Assembly (NCBI RefSeq): GCF_040954835.1
Contig: NC_090718.1
Coordinates: 12,291,532-12,355,531, forward strand
From: Lepisosteus oculatus
Lineage: Eukaryota > Chordata > Actinopteri > Semionotiformes > Lepisosteidae
Direction of reading: 5' to 3'
Length of the DNA: 64,000 nt
Below, one piece after another: positions 22,771 through 34,739 of this stretch. A model generated the notes under the pieces. It made no database searches, was not told the DNA's origin, and worked only from the letters and a program-made list of their open reading frames with translations. Both the position numbers and the translations under genes were made by a program. Position 1 is the stretch's first letter. Each line of letters begins with the position of its first letter.

Positions 22771-23929
22771 TAAGAGCGTCACACTGGGGAGACGGACAAG
22801 CCCTGGGGTCCCAGTAAATTGGAGCAGAGAACATGGTTTAGGATTTCCAGACTGTTATGGAGAGGAATTTGTTAGTACAGCCGTAGTTCGCTCGGCAACT
22901 GAATTGTGAAGATCATAATCGCGCAGAACGAGGGGTTATAAACACATCATCAAGCATCCACGGACGCGAAAACTGAAGTGAAAGCACATACATGTGCTTC
23001 TAACTGGAAAGCAAAATTTAAGTTTAACTTAATCCTCCGTTTGTTACTATTAAAAAAAAACTTTATTTATAGTAAAAATGTTATTTATACAACTAAACTA
23101 TTTATTTATAGTATATTTAAACTTAATTTATAGCATACTGTTTATTTACATTATAAAAGTTATTTATTTGTAGTAACTACTGTTACTATTTAAATCAAAG
23201 TCAATGGTAATGGACTTAAGATTTCATATTCCGCTGTTGGAGCAATATATATATATACACACACACATTATACATTGTAAAGATTTATCACTTAACAAGC
23301 GTCAGTGTATTTAGCGATATCGAGCAATTAATTCATTCTGCATGACGAAGAGACAGGTGTGTTCATGTCGCGCTGCAGGGCTGAACGCGACGTGGTATTC
23401 ACCCGCTTCGTGGTGTGGAAGGATTGGCTCTGTGGTTTTTGATATGTTACGCTATAAAGAATTAGGATGAAATCGTGTTGCACTAAACGACGCATAGCTC
23501 TACAATACGAAAGTGACACTTGTCCCAGTGCGCTGTTGGGCTGCTGAGCCCTACATGACAAAGGTAATATTAAAACACTAATAAATGTTCCATACTAGTC
23601 ATAAGGAAAAATTGTGCTTTATTTGTTTTATTCCCTTTGCAGGCATGAAACTTGTATTGTGATAAATAAGTATAAAGCACACTTTACTGTTATTCAAGCA
23701 TACTGTATTAGCATAAAATGCATATAATGTACATTACAATAAAATATGTTGCATTTTTCAGTATCACAAATGCAAATTGCTTAACTGTAGTTTGAACTGT
23801 TCCAGTCCTCAGTAATCCGCTTAAGCACAAGTGTATTAATTCCAAGGTTAGTAATAGAATTTTATGTTTTTCAATTTAACAAGATGGATATTAGCAACAA
23901 CTTAGTTATCTATACATGTCAAATGAAAA

Positions 23930-24770
23930 ACATGCATTTTCAGTTTGGTCCCATAATATCCATACACTTTGACAGGAGGTGTTTCATGAAGTCAATCAAA
24001 TGAGTGATTAATTCATGAGAATTCTTTACGCTATTTAAAACAGGTTGTTGGTTTTCATTAGTAAAAGGAGCATTCTGTAGGAAAACACTTAGTTAATGCA
24101 ACTCAAGTGGAGAGGAGTCAGTCTGCTAGCTGCGAAGGAACATGTAGAGGTAAATTCCATGCTGAAATGTAACAAAATTAAACAGGTTTTGGCTGTGGAG
24201 AATTTTTCAGGTTTGTGGAGCAAGATATCAGACGCTAAAATGATCCTCAACTGTAGAAATGTGGTAGACACATCAAAAACACTTTCCCTGCAGCTGTCTA
24301 GTTTCCCCAAACAAATACTGCCGTGTGGCGAGGTTGCTGTCGGTAAGCAGGAGACTGGCAGGAACCAGCAACAGCATCACTGAAGATGATGTTAATTAGT
24401 GATATAAAAGCCATGAAATGTAAAAATAGTGCTGCTGATTTTGCACGTCATCTTCTTTGACTGTGATGTGACACTCATGCTTTGTCAAGTTAATCTGTTT
24501 AATGCAGGTACAGTAGTTGCTTTCAGTCTCAGTGCAACTTTAAAGTCCTGGTCTTTGTCTCAAAGTGTCATTTTACTGGAATGCGATGCCGAGCCTGCAC
24601 ACATCCATGGAGACTCCACAGCCAAAACGCTTCCTTTGACCTTTTAACATGGGGTTAACTTCCACTTGTTCCTTATTCATATTCCACAAACGTGTTGCCT
24701 TGAAGTAAAGCACAAAAGAGCATGAATGGTAAGCTGTGTTGTGGTTCAAGTGTAAACCTGTCCTGTCTCA
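23930..24770. repeat. Array module block B1
   Basis: The order of motifs, from CACTTTGACAGGAGGTGTTTCAT through AATTCCATGCTGAAA and TTTTGGCTGTGGAG to GAGCATGAATGGTAAGCTGTG and GTAAACCTGTCCTGTCTC, is repeated at 32,262-33,230. Its first and last parts are also at 25,830-26,230. No coding frame is preserved between copies. Confidence 0.65.
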
Positions 24771-24799
24771 GAGTATCATTTTGACCATTTGGGAAATCC

Positions 24800-25830
24800 A
24801 AACTGGGATCAAAGCTGCTCTTAGCCCCTCCCGTCCACTCCTATGGGAAGTTGAGTAGTTTTATACTAAAGTTACATTCAGAAAATAAGTGAATTTGTAT
24901 CAAACAGGGTTGTGCAAAGTGAAGCATGTTATACAATACTGAAGTCACATCAGTTCCAGGGTATTGTACTGTTCATTAGCCTAATATCAAAAACTACTCT
25001 TAGCTTTTGTAAAAGCTATTTTGTAAAATTATTCTGAGAAAACTCAACTGAATCATAACAATATCCAAAAATGTATGGTGTAATTCTATGCATGCATTTG
25101 ATCATATTAATATTTTTCTTCTTTGGTCGCAAACCAAAGAGCTCTTGGAACCATGAGTTTTGAAACATTTTTTTTCAATGAATTTCAGTGTGAACTAGTT
25201 TATGGTTGCGTATCCCATTGAAGCAAAAACGGCATTAAGTCTATGATCCATCGAGCTTACCAAAGTTTGTTAAAAATGTAACTCTGCTTGACTTTTGTCG
25301 ATTTAAGATGTTAAAAATTAAGCCCTGGCTGTATGTTTTAGGGTCGCTATCGAGGTGCCTTTCGAGATGCCATCCAAAAAACATGTAAATATTTGTGTCT
25401 ACAAATCATTTTGTCTGCCTGTGTAAACTTTATAGTACCAATATATCCAAGAATAATAGAGAGGAAGTTCTTGGTGACCGCAATGAACTTCATGCAGTTC
25501 TTGCCTTACATGTTAAGTATTTGGTTGCACATCCCTGTGTCTCAATACTCATATTTCTTTCAATTTCCTGGGTTGAATACACAATGTAATTTTTCTGAGA
25601 TGATCAAATGTATGCATGGAATTACCCAAAAGTAAAATGTAGGGTACACGGTATTAATCTCTTGATCACAAATACAGATTGCTTGATGATAAAGAGAATA
25701 GTTTAGACTTGGCTGGCACAGGACTTTTGCAGGACACTGTATAGTGCTCTGTTAGCCCCTTCTCTCAGGCCTGTTCATTTCCGGGCAAAAGAGGAAATCA
25801 GCTTATGACAAAACTCATTTTTACATATAG
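24800..25830. other. AT-rich spacer, possible old DNA-transposon remnant
   Basis: Part of 25,150-25,640 carries phrases such as CTGTATGTTTTAGGGTCGCT that recall decayed DNA-transposon coding sequence seen in fish genomes. I cannot name the family. No gene is supported. Confidence 0.25.
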
Positions 25831-26235
25831 CCTCCAGATGAGGTTTCTCAGCTGAACAATACACTCTGACAGGAGAGGTTTGATGGACAGGGCCAATCAA
25901 AATAATGTATTTGTGCCATAATGTACGAATTCTTTCTGCTGTTTATACCTTAAGAAAAATGATCTGAGTCATGAGCAAAGGGTGATTAGCTACAGAATTT
26001 GAGCACTTATGTTAATGCAGTAAGTGTCAAACAGCCTCAGCATGTTAAAGTAACTATGCTGAACAGATTGCTGTGGAGCATGCTTCATAGATACAGTAGA
26101 TTCTCTTTGTCTTTTCAGCATGGGGGTTAACATCCAGTTGTTCCCTATTTTTACAAGGGGTGTGATTTTTTGTTAAAGAGCATGAATGGTTATTTGATGT
26201 TTCTATTTGCAGCCTCCCCAGTCCACTCCATTATA
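25830..26235. repeat. Array module block B2
   Basis: It begins ACACTCTGACAGGAG-GGTTT, matching 23,950-23,990, and carries GCATGGGGGTTAACATCCAGTTGTTCC and AAGAGCATGAATGGT, matching 24,640-24,730. The middle is deleted relative to B1. After it, an AG-rich segment, CTGCAGTGGAGAGCACTGGAA, followed by GTGAGTA (26,320-26,340) matches 33,368-33,405 and may be an exon end with a donor. Confidence 0.55.
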
Positions 26236-26439
26236 GTTAAATTAAAACCAGCTCCATTGAATTGTCAGAATTAATTGTAATTAATGGCTCCGTTGCATCA
26301 CATGACTGCAGTGGAGAGCACTGGAAAGTCAGCGTGAGTATCTTGGACTTAACTAGCTTTTGAAATGAGGTGTTGCCTTGTACAATTTAAGAACATGTGG
26401 GACATATGAAGATTAATAAAGTGTCCCATTGAAACAGTG

Positions 26440-27200
26440 CGATATTTCGAACGGGCTGTTTGGAAGTTTGCGCGTTAAAAGCTGGGCACTGCCAATTCCG
26501 AGATCCGCACCCGTTGGGCGTTTCTTAATTGTTAGACAGGTGTTGAGCATCTACCATTAGATTTGAATAAATTGCCGTTCATCATTATTAGCTAAACGGG
26601 AGCTCTTTAAAATAGCGAGTTTGCAAACACAGGAAAGTTCAGGAAGAAACAAGGTGTCAAAAGTGAGCCTATAGCTTTTGTGCTTGATAAATTAAAACTT
26701 GCAACTTACCCATTTTAGCTGTACAATATTCATTTACTCGGTTCATTTAGGGGCTCCAGTCTCTGGGCTTTAAAAGGCGGCTGTAGGAAATTCCACGGCT
26801 TGGGGGACCGGAGCGGAGACCGACCCGTGTGCCGAGGTGAGTCCGAGTCTCTTCTTCCTGGAGGCCAAGAGAGGTAAACGGAGTTTAAAGCCAGGTTTCT
26901 AACAGGGCTGCAAACCACTCTCACGGGAACGTCGGCATTTTATTGCTACGGTGAGAACAGGCTTGGACACGACATCCTAATTCTAACCGACCCCTCTGTC
27001 CAAGTCTTGATTTTGGAGCGGTGTGGGACTGTGACGCTGCGGGACCGGAGCGGCTGGATTGCGTTTCTTCAGGACGGTGTGTATTTAGACTCGTCTGCTG
27101 CTCCGGTTTGCTTTAACGAGGGGAAAACCTGCAATTTACCGCAGGAAACTGCAGCCAGGCTTGGTGCAACGCGGTGAGACAGTTTAAACTCTCGGTGTGA
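26440..27200 (+). promoter_or_regulatory. CpG island of module copy B
   Basis: This long CG-rich stretch has a TTTAAAAGG TATA-like box near 26,769 and, after about 65 bases, a donor, GCCGAG|GTGAGTCC (exon end 26,836). Together these suggest a plus-strand first exon of about 40-50 bases. Its leader (26,455-26,640) is alike to copies A and C. No start codon frame is conserved. Confidence 0.45.
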
Positions 27201-27779
27201 CGAAAAATATTTAAAAACAAACCACTTTGCAATCGGACCCCGTGTTGCTCCTTTCCCACTGTTAGGATTCAGGTTAAACTTTCATTTGCTTAGAATTGTT
27301 TTTCACCAAAGAACTCTTTAAGAGGTTAATCGTCTTTTCTTAAAAAAAAAACAACCGCTTAATGCTTTTTCTGTGCTTTGAATCAGCAGCCGAGTAAGAC
27401 GCTTCTTCTACCTGGAGAGCAGCAATATACCAACGAGCCGCCGGACACCTGCCTCACCTCCTTTTCCTCTTTCCGAGACCCCAGTCTGCACGGGCTTTTT
27501 TTGGGGGGTGGTCTGAACCGCCCCCATTTATAACCTGAATCCTGGCGAGCGAAAAGGAGGAAAAAAGGTATCTGAGAAATGTGAACCACATGACACCTTA
27601 TCAACGTACCAACGTTTCTGTAATTTCTTTTATAACCTCGTAAATTGTAATAAATGAGTGAAAACTGTAAACCGTGATGCTTATTCCGGATTTGTGGTTT
27701 GTGTTTGTGGGGTTTTGGGGAGGGTGGGGTTAGAGGATTGTACCGCGCCACCCACCGGTCGCCAGTGAACGCTTGGAGG

Positions 27780-27985
27780 GCCTTGTCCTTCCCGACGCAA
27801 AGGCGTGGCTAGCTGTAAGGGGCGTGGTATTGCTTTACAAGGACCAATCGGAGGTATGACTTAGAGAAGGTGTGCCAGTGGGCGGGGTTGAGGGTGATAT
27901 TGTCCATTCACAGTGTTCCAAGATGTAGCCGATCGCAGCCAATCAGGGAGGGACAGTTTATTTTAATTTAAAGAAAGCTTCTCAA
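27780..27985. promoter_or_regulatory. Multi-CCAAT promoter, module copy B
   Basis: GGGGCGTGGT, CCAATCGG (27,843), GGGCGGGG, CCAATCAG (27,938) and TTTAAAGAAAGC occur in the same order as at 35,060-35,240. Two promoters with the same NF-Y and GC-box layout imply duplication of a working regulatory unit. Direction is unclear, and it may be bidirectional. Confidence 0.5.
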
Positions 27986-28066
27986 GGGAACGGGACTCGA
28001 TCTTGGGGGGGGGGCGGTGGTGTTGCGGTCGGCTGCTAAATCGTTTGAGCTACGCGGTGGCTCAAG
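27985..28066 (-). repeat. tRNA-like or SINE-head sequence 1
   Basis: On the minus strand, GCGTAGCTCAAACGATTTAGCA matches a tRNA D-arm/A-box, and after a C-rich insert GATCGAGTCCC matches the T-arm/B-box. The insert and the weak stems argue for a decayed tRNA or the head of a SINE rather than a working tRNA. Confidence 0.4.
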
Positions 28067-28224
28067 CCTGGCAGTGCTACGAGGGCATTGATATCAATTC
28101 ATTTGATTTTGAATAGTTGGAGGAGGAAAATGAAGTATTCTTCTTCAATTTTTTTCCTCTAATATTTTTAAAAATGTGTGGGGATTTTTGTTTCGGAATT
28201 GGATAAAAACTCTCCCTAAATTGT

Positions 28225-28292
28225 GGAGACAAGCTTCGAATCTAGTAACTCGGCATCCCCAGACCGACGCCCTACCAGACGCGCCACAGCAA
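28225..28292 (-). repeat. tRNA-like or SINE-head sequence 2
   Basis: On the minus strand, GTGGCGCGTCTGGTAGGGC resembles an A-box region and AGATTCGAAGC a B-box, spaced as in a tRNA. Acceptor stem pairing is not evident. It is the second tRNA-like sequence within 300 bases on the same strand. Confidence 0.4.
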
Positions 28293-28989
28293 CTTGTAAA
28301 AAACGCACTTCGTTCACCAAAACGTGGACAGCCTCGGGGAAAATAAAACCGTTTTATCATTTACTCATAAACTATTGTTAAAATAAACATTCATGTTGCA
28401 GTACTTGTCTGCAATAAGACGGAGTTTTAATAGTCAGATTTAGCGTGAAGTAATTTTAAAATTATTTTTTCCCACTAGATTTATAGTTATGTATCCAATT
28501 ACAGCCATGTTTATACCTTCCCTTAATCCAGCAAATCACATAAAGCTGCTTTTGTCTTGCACAGTGCACAGTGTTTAGTGTAGTTTTCAATGGTGCATAC
28601 TGCCGATAGTTTTGCTTCAATGTTTAAGGAATTGCAACAAGTAACAATTCTTTTGCGTGTTTTGCCACAAGGCACTTGTGTTACTGTATGTATGTAATTG
28701 CATAAGGGCATGTCCTATAATTTGTAGCCCCCAGAACTTTCTTTAGGTCGTTCTGTGCTATTGCTCAAATTCAGTAATATCACATACATAGGCTATGGTT
28801 TTCTCAGCCATAAAGAATAAAACATGAATGAAAGATATTCTGGATCCTAGTGTGTTGAGAGACTTTGGAGTCACTGCTCTAGATGTCTTGCTGCACACAG
28901 GCCCTGACAGGGCCATGAAGGAATTGAGCCCAGGTCACAGACTGAAGGTTTGTTAAAGAATCAAAACAAATTACAAGAAAACAAGTAAC

Positions 28990-29123
28990 TAGGAGGATGA
29001 ATATTGTTTTATTGTATGACAAACAGTAGTAAAAGTGAAAAGGATGATCTCAACACAAACACCAGCCAGCTGAAATCAGTGTCAATTCCTGAGGCTGGCC
29101 ACAGAATTCTCCAAAGTCCAACC
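28990..29123 (-). other. Candidate 3'-terminal exon, array module 3
   Basis: A TGATTGTATTTTTCAG acceptor on the minus strand, just above 29,123, is followed by about 110 bases and AATAAA at 29,013-29,008. It would end the transcript carrying the exon at 29,692-29,792. No protein is recognised. Confidence 0.4.
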
Positions 29124-29521
29124 CTGAAAAATACAATCACAGTATTGTAGGAGCAAATTAGACTGAGGTATGAAAGAAAGAGCATAGTGTACTTTCAGCC
29201 TATGTGGGCCTGTAACAGAGATAATTTCATCCATATATAAAAACACATTTTATATTAAAATAAGTACTATAAGAAAAGAACTTCCAGTGACAACAAACAT
29301 AAAAAAACAAATTTCGATATTGCTAAAAATACATAATCAGTGACTTAGAAGGGTGTGTGTAAGATATGTATATCTAGCACAGCACTCTTACTGAATTTCA
29401 CTGTGCTGGGAACCAAGTAAAATGAAGATAAAAAACAACCAATACTGAACAATTTTAAACATCTTCCAAAAGACTGTGTATGAATACAGTGCATACATTG
29501 TGTTCCTGCCACTGCAGGTTT

Positions 29522-29802
29522 CAGTGCTCGCTGGGATCAGTGCTCTGATGTGTTTGAATCTAACCTATCAAACCCTGCTGCTGTGTCAGAGCCAGCCGGC
29601 AGAGGACATGAGTGACTGGTGTGTTGAAGCTGTGACAGAACCCTGTACTGTACAACACGGGGTGTGTCCTGGGAGAGCAGAAATAATCTACCTGTATTTT
29701 GTACTCTTCCACCAGCCAGCAATCCTGACACTTTCCTCTGTCCAAGGGGCCCAAAGTACAGGATGTTTCCACAAGAGAGGAGATCTTCAAGTCTGAAAGC
29801 AA
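29522..29802. repeat. Recent 290-base duplicate (partner 18,936-19,225)
   Basis: See the partner. Small differences include a short deletion around GAGTGACTGG, while the stretch 29,692-29,792 and its splice acceptor are unchanged. Confidence 0.85.
29692..29792 (-). other. Candidate 101-nt exon, array module copy 3
   Basis: All 101 bases equal those at 19,115-19,215, with the same acceptor and a slightly different donor (GTAGA, not GTAGG). Upstream sequence past the acceptor is unrelated to copy 2 within about 15 bases. Coding status is unknown. Confidence 0.45.
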
Positions 29803-29934
29803 AACACATCTCCTAAACACTTAACTATGACTGTAAAGAGGCCCTTTCAATAGAAAATGAATTTAAGGAGTTAAGCTACTTCATATGGAGGTGTTGGTGT
29901 CTCTTCTACTTTGGGATTTGTGTTTCCGTGGGTA

Positions 29935-30560
29935 CTGTATCAACCCGACACCTCTGAAATATCACCAGCCACTATAGAAAATGATACGATTTGGCTACTT
30001 GGGTCCATCAGTTCAGTCAACAGTAAATTAAAAAAAAACAAACATAAAATGTCTGAAATACTGGGACAGATGAACATTTAACACATCTTCCAATGAATCT
30101 GAAAACTACACTGCAAGAGAGCAGCGGAGACGCATCGCTCCAAGCTGGGCACTGGCTGAATGTCACCGAGCTGGAAACAAAGTTAAAAGATGAACAAAAA
30201 AATCAACCAATATTATACAACCAATTCAATTTAAAACAGCTTCTAAGAGACTGTTTATGATTACAAGACATGGTTACAGTGAAATACATTGCGTTCCTTC
30301 TGCTACAGACGATGTTAATGCCATTTGTTTATGCTCAAGGGATACAAATCAAATTCCTGGAATCATCACACTCACTTTGCAGACTCCATTTAAAGACTGA
30401 ATATTAATATGCACATTTTAACGAAATCATTAACTATTCCTCCTGCTGCTTCCAATTCACTAGCATAAAGTCAATACAGAAGGGGACTGTATTAACCCAA
30501 CACCTCTGAAATATCACCAGCTACCATAGAAAATGATCCAATTGGCTGCTTGGCTCCTTA
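29935..30560. repeat. Local tandem duplication, period about 549
   Basis: AACCCGACACCTCTGAAATATCACCAGC at about 29,943 recurs as AACCCAACACCTCTGAAATATCACCAGC at about 30,492, followed in both by TAGAAAATGAT-C-ATT-GGCT. Between them, 30,060-30,260 is another copy of the sub-repeat seen at 18.0 and 18.8 kb. Confidence 0.65.
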
Positions 30561-30724
30561 CCTACCCATCTGTCACATCCTTCTTCTCACTGTTCAATAG
30601 AAACCGCTCTTCTGCACAGGAAATGCAGCTACTTCATCTCCAGCTGACTAGTCGATGCCGTCAAATCAGATCCCTCACCTCTTCAGTCTGGACTCAGACC
30701 TGTAACAACTGGAACAGAATTACC

Positions 30725-30795
30725 ACTTGGTAGCCTGATCTCATCAGATTTCAATATTTCAATAGCTGAGCGAGGCTGAATCAGGTCAGAAGCAG
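30725..30795 (+). repeat. 5S rRNA-like fragment, possibly SINE3-type
   Basis: GCCTGATCTCATCAGAT followed by ATAGCTGAGCGAGGCTG resembles the internal control region of 5S rRNA (CCGATCTCGTCTGATCTCGGAAGCTAAGCAGGGTC) with a small insert. It is too short and altered to be a 5S gene. A 5S-derived SINE or pseudogene is the likely reading. Confidence 0.3.
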
Positions 30796-30799
30796 AAAA

Positions 30800-32180
30800 G
30801 TTTAGAGTGCCATGAACAGCGCAGTTGCATTACCCAACTAACCAAAAACAAATTGACACGGCCAGAAAATGTGGTCTACAGCAATGGAAAAGCTAATTAC
30901 AATGTGGGTTGTCTTTGTGCAATGGCTGATTTAAATGTGAAATTATGGAGAAGAAAAGAAACAGATAACAGCTTAGGTAAGACCAAAAAAAATAAATTCT
31001 TTTAGGAAACACGGGGTGAGGGGATGAAATCTAGCATCATATTTATAACTATGGCCATATCCCCATTGCCCAGCATTATACACAAGACAAGGTTTATCTT
31101 TACAATTTCCAGCAGGTGGAAGTGTTGCATAAAGAAAAGCTCCCAATGACGGGCTCATTGCAGACTTCAATATATGGACTTCATTTTTGCAATCCCTGCT
31201 TATCCACAGTCTCCCACTGCCCTTGCCCCCACCAGGATTTCAGGCACTTCCAGAGGCACCAAAAAGCCAGTTCAGAAGGTAAGAAGTCAGTGGCTGTACA
31301 CGGTGGGGAAAATGACCACTTTTTTGATCAGGTGCAACACAAATCAAGTAAGTGTGCTTTAGTATGGTAACAGCAACATTGCTGTTCAAATCACAGGCAA
31401 TTAGTTTGGCCAGTGGTAGACAATACAAGCTGAGCATCCATAATGCACGCTTTACCCCCCCCCAGGAGTGTGGTCTCATCAGCATGAGCACAGCGCCCAC
31501 TGGATCACGGTCACCTCAGGATCACGTCAGCACAAGGGTAGCAAATGATGACTCAGGAGCTGGTCAACAAAGCACTGTGTGGTGTTAAGCTACCAACAAT
31601 CATCAAAAAAGCCTCCTGTCCTGTCCAAACAAAAACCCTTAGACCTCTCCAACACACTTGGCATAAGGTTGTGACTCATGCTCTCCCATATCACAGCGTA
31701 TAACTGTCAAATTGTTAAGCATTTGTTATCTGCATTTGAAAACTCTGGATAAATTTGGTCCAGTTGGCCAATTTTGTCCAGCCCCTAAAATACTAGTCAC
31801 TGAAGGCATTGCCTTTAGAACCAGGGCTTATGGATTTCTTTCTGGGTTATTCAAAGAAGATCACTGGGATTGACATTCAACTTGGTAGAAGTACTGTAAT
31901 AAGGGCATTCAGCACTTCTGGAACAGTCAGGCATGAATGACAAATTAATCCAAATGATACCAAAAACCTTTCAATATCTACAATATATCCTGAATTTTTT
32001 CTAATAGCACAGTGTCATATTAACGCTCAATCCAGTTGATTTACATAGCAAATGAAGGAAGTCAACTGCTTTGTTAAATTAAACAAAACTCATCTTTGCA
32101 AACAAAATAATTTGCTATAAACATTATAAATTATTTTTAATTCTACTATTACCTTCTACTATTAATAGGAATATTTACTG
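30800..32180. other. No gene or repeat recognised
   Basis: Short open frames on both strands near 31,116-31,588 overlap each other and show no family features. No promoter or poly(A) layout was seen. A G run of 14 follows at 32,186-32,199. Confidence 0.4.
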
Positions 32181-32261
32181 GGGTTGGGGGGGGGGGGGGC
32201 TGAGGGGGTGCAACTTAGGTTGTCTTTCATTACTAAAAGGTTCAAATCAGGAAGAACAAAA

Positions 32262-33230
32262 TCTTTAATGCAGTCAAAGTTAAAAATAGTGTCAGGGTCT
32301 GCAGCTAAAAAGGAACAAGCAGAGATGAATTCCACACTGAAAAATATAGAAATGTTTTGGCAGTGGAGCAATTTTCAGGTGTGTGGGCAGAAGCCGAAAT
32401 TATTCTTAAGTTTCTGACTTTATAATTCTGACATCTGAATAAATACTACTCACATAACTTTAACTGCAGAATACAGATTTACCTGACATAACGAAAAAAA
32501 TATCTCCTTTCCAATCTAGACAGCCTAGTTTACCCCAAATACAGTACATGTGCAGGAATGGATGTCTTCAGAAAGCATAACAGTGGCGGGAACCATCAAT
32601 GTCTGATCTCGACTTTATAGAGATATGAACACTGGGAAATGTAAGAAAGTAGTGCTGCCAAATATCTTTTTTGACTGCTTGTGGGGATGTGGGAAGTTAT
32701 GCATTTTAGCACAGATATAGCTGTTCTTGCTTTCAATCTCAAGCGTCGCTTCAAAATCCTCTTCTCAAGGTGCCTAATTTTTCTGGAACCGGATACCTTT
32801 GGCTCCTCCAGGTGTTGTCTGTGTGGAGTGTGCATGTTCTGCCCATGTTCAAGTGGGTTTCCTCCAGGTGCTCCGGTTTCCTCCCACAGTCCAAAAACAC
32901 ACTGCTGGGGTAACTGGCTTCTGTCAAATTGGCCCTGGTGTGAGTATGTGCGCGTGCGTCTGTGTGTCCTGCAGTGGACTGGCATCCAGTCCAAGGTGTA
33001 TCCCGCCATTGTGCCCAGTGCTCCCTACACATACTGTATACTCCACCTGTGCACTCCACAGCTGAAACATGTTTACTTTTCAGCAAGGAGTTACTCTCTT
33101 GTTGTGCCATATTTGTCCATACAAGAAGCATTTTTGCTGAGGTCTACAAAAACAATACAATTGAAACCGGAGAGTATGCATGGGTAGCTGTGTGATTGTT
33201 AAGGTGTAAACCTGTCCTTTCTCGAGGAAT
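32262..33230. repeat. Array module block C1, interrupted by an L2 fragment
   Basis: It is alike to 24,096-24,770 in the same order, from AATTCCACACTGAAA and TTTTGGCAGTGGAGCAATTTTCAGG to GTAAACCTGTCC. The homology is broken at about 32,815-33,055 by L2 sequence that is absent from the B copy. The insertion therefore came after the duplication, or was lost from B. Confidence 0.65.
32815..33055 (+). mobile_element. L2-type LINE 3' fragment
   Basis: It contains GTGTGGAGTGTGCATGTTC, TGGGTTTCCTCCAGGTGCTC, CGGTTTCCTCCCACAGTCC and GGACTGGCATCCAGTCCA, the hallmark order of the L2 3' region. The long open frames across it on both strands are not host genes. Confidence 0.85.
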
Positions 33231-33469
33231 TATATTAGTAAATTGGGACCTTAAAACCTGGAATCTGTTTACCTGCAGGCCTTCTAATCCTTCAATGCAG
33301 GCTTGCTGCAAATAATTAATTGAAAATTAGGCAAATCAATGGCGATGAAAATGGTTGTATCAACGTACTGCAGCGGAGAGCACTGGAAGGGAAGCACGGT
33401 GAGTACAGTAGCTCCGAATTAAATAGAAATCGTTTTTCAAATAAACTGTAATCCTGAACAAAAGGGGTG

Positions 33470-34720
33470 GGAAAAAAAGACATGCGAATAAACAGGTTAT
33501 TAGAAAGCTCGCGTTTTTAAAAGCAGAGACGGCTAGCTCCAATTGTTAGGCACTTCCAAATTAGACGCCAGGTGTGGCTAATCTAGAATTAGATTTGAAC
33601 TAATGACCTCCTTGGCGGGTTTGGTAGTCTGGTTGCTTCTGCGTCGTTAAATAACGAGTTTGCAACCCTCCCCCAAACCCACCCGAGATTAACAATTCAG
33701 TCAGGGCTGCGGTATTCAGGACGAAGACATTTGGGTTGTTTCTCTTTATTGCGATGGGAACAAGTCGAAAAAGTAGTTTGTTTCAAAACGTATAGACTTA
33801 CTTTACTGGAGCTAGTAGGCGTGTTGTACTTTCGCCTGTGACTTCGAGTCTGTAGAGAGAAACAATGCATTAAAACAGAACCAGCAGCTTTCATAGTTGT
33901 ACGAATTGAGAAATCCGGTATAGTGCAGCTGTTTTGGCTGCACAGTTGTTCGGTTCGATTCCAGCCTGTTCTTTCAGACGTGCAAAAACCAAAACCCGTG
34001 TTTGTGTTAAAGCAGGGCTCTCTCTGGAGCACGTCTTGGCTTTAAATGGCTTCTTAAAAAAATCCGAGAAACCGAAAAGCGCAGTTTAAAAACAGCTTTT
34101 ATGTCTTTCGATGGGACGTCGTTATTTTGCGGTTATGAGGGAATTGAACAGGTCTCGCGTGTAAACCCTGTCTTTTTAACCCACGAATCCGTGTTTTTTC
34201 TTCACTTGTACAGCCCTTTAATTCTGCTGACCACAAAGGCGCAGACAGCTCGGGTTCAGCAGGGACTGGGTTGAAATTTCGGTCAGGTTACGAGCTAAGG
34301 TAGGCATCCAGCCGTGTTGTGTTAACTCGCTGTGAAAATTGTATTATCCTCCCGGGGAGAGAAGAAACCCCTTACCTGGCTCTTAAGAAAACATTTTTGA
34401 ACCGAAAAACACTCGTACACTTGGTAGCTTTTGAACGACTTCACGAGAAAAAGCGAAACTTTTCGCGATGATCTCAAATTTGGAAGACCGTGACTCGCCG
34501 CCTCCTGCTGGCCGGGCCTCCAGTCTCTAGTCTCAACAGGACTAGAGGAAAGAACCGTCCTATTCATAGCATCAAAACAGATTACCTCTGGAAAACGGCA
34601 GCAAACGTGGCACTTATTTGCTTTATTCGCTTGTAATGAAAGAGCAGAAACGATCGTTGGTGTGCTGATGCACGACACGTGTGAGGGTGTGGAGTCGGGG
34701 GGGAGGAGGATACACGATTG
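33470..34720. promoter_or_regulatory. CpG-rich module copy C
   Basis: The leader (33,500-33,680) matches copies A and B. A plus-strand donor, GAGCTAAG|GTAGGC, occurs near 34,298. On the minus strand a 48-nt segment at 33,802-33,849 has a CTCTCTACAG acceptor and a GTAAGTC donor, with AATAAA following near 33,750. The 153-codon minus frame at 34,322-34,783 runs across repeat sequence and is not supported as a gene. Confidence 0.4.
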
Positions 34721-34739
34721 CATAGAGCTCTCTTTAGGA

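Noticed and set aside
32681-33187. 168-codon open frame on the plus strand, the longest in the window
   Set aside because: Its middle is an L2 3' fragment inserted in a duplicated block. The frame is chance.
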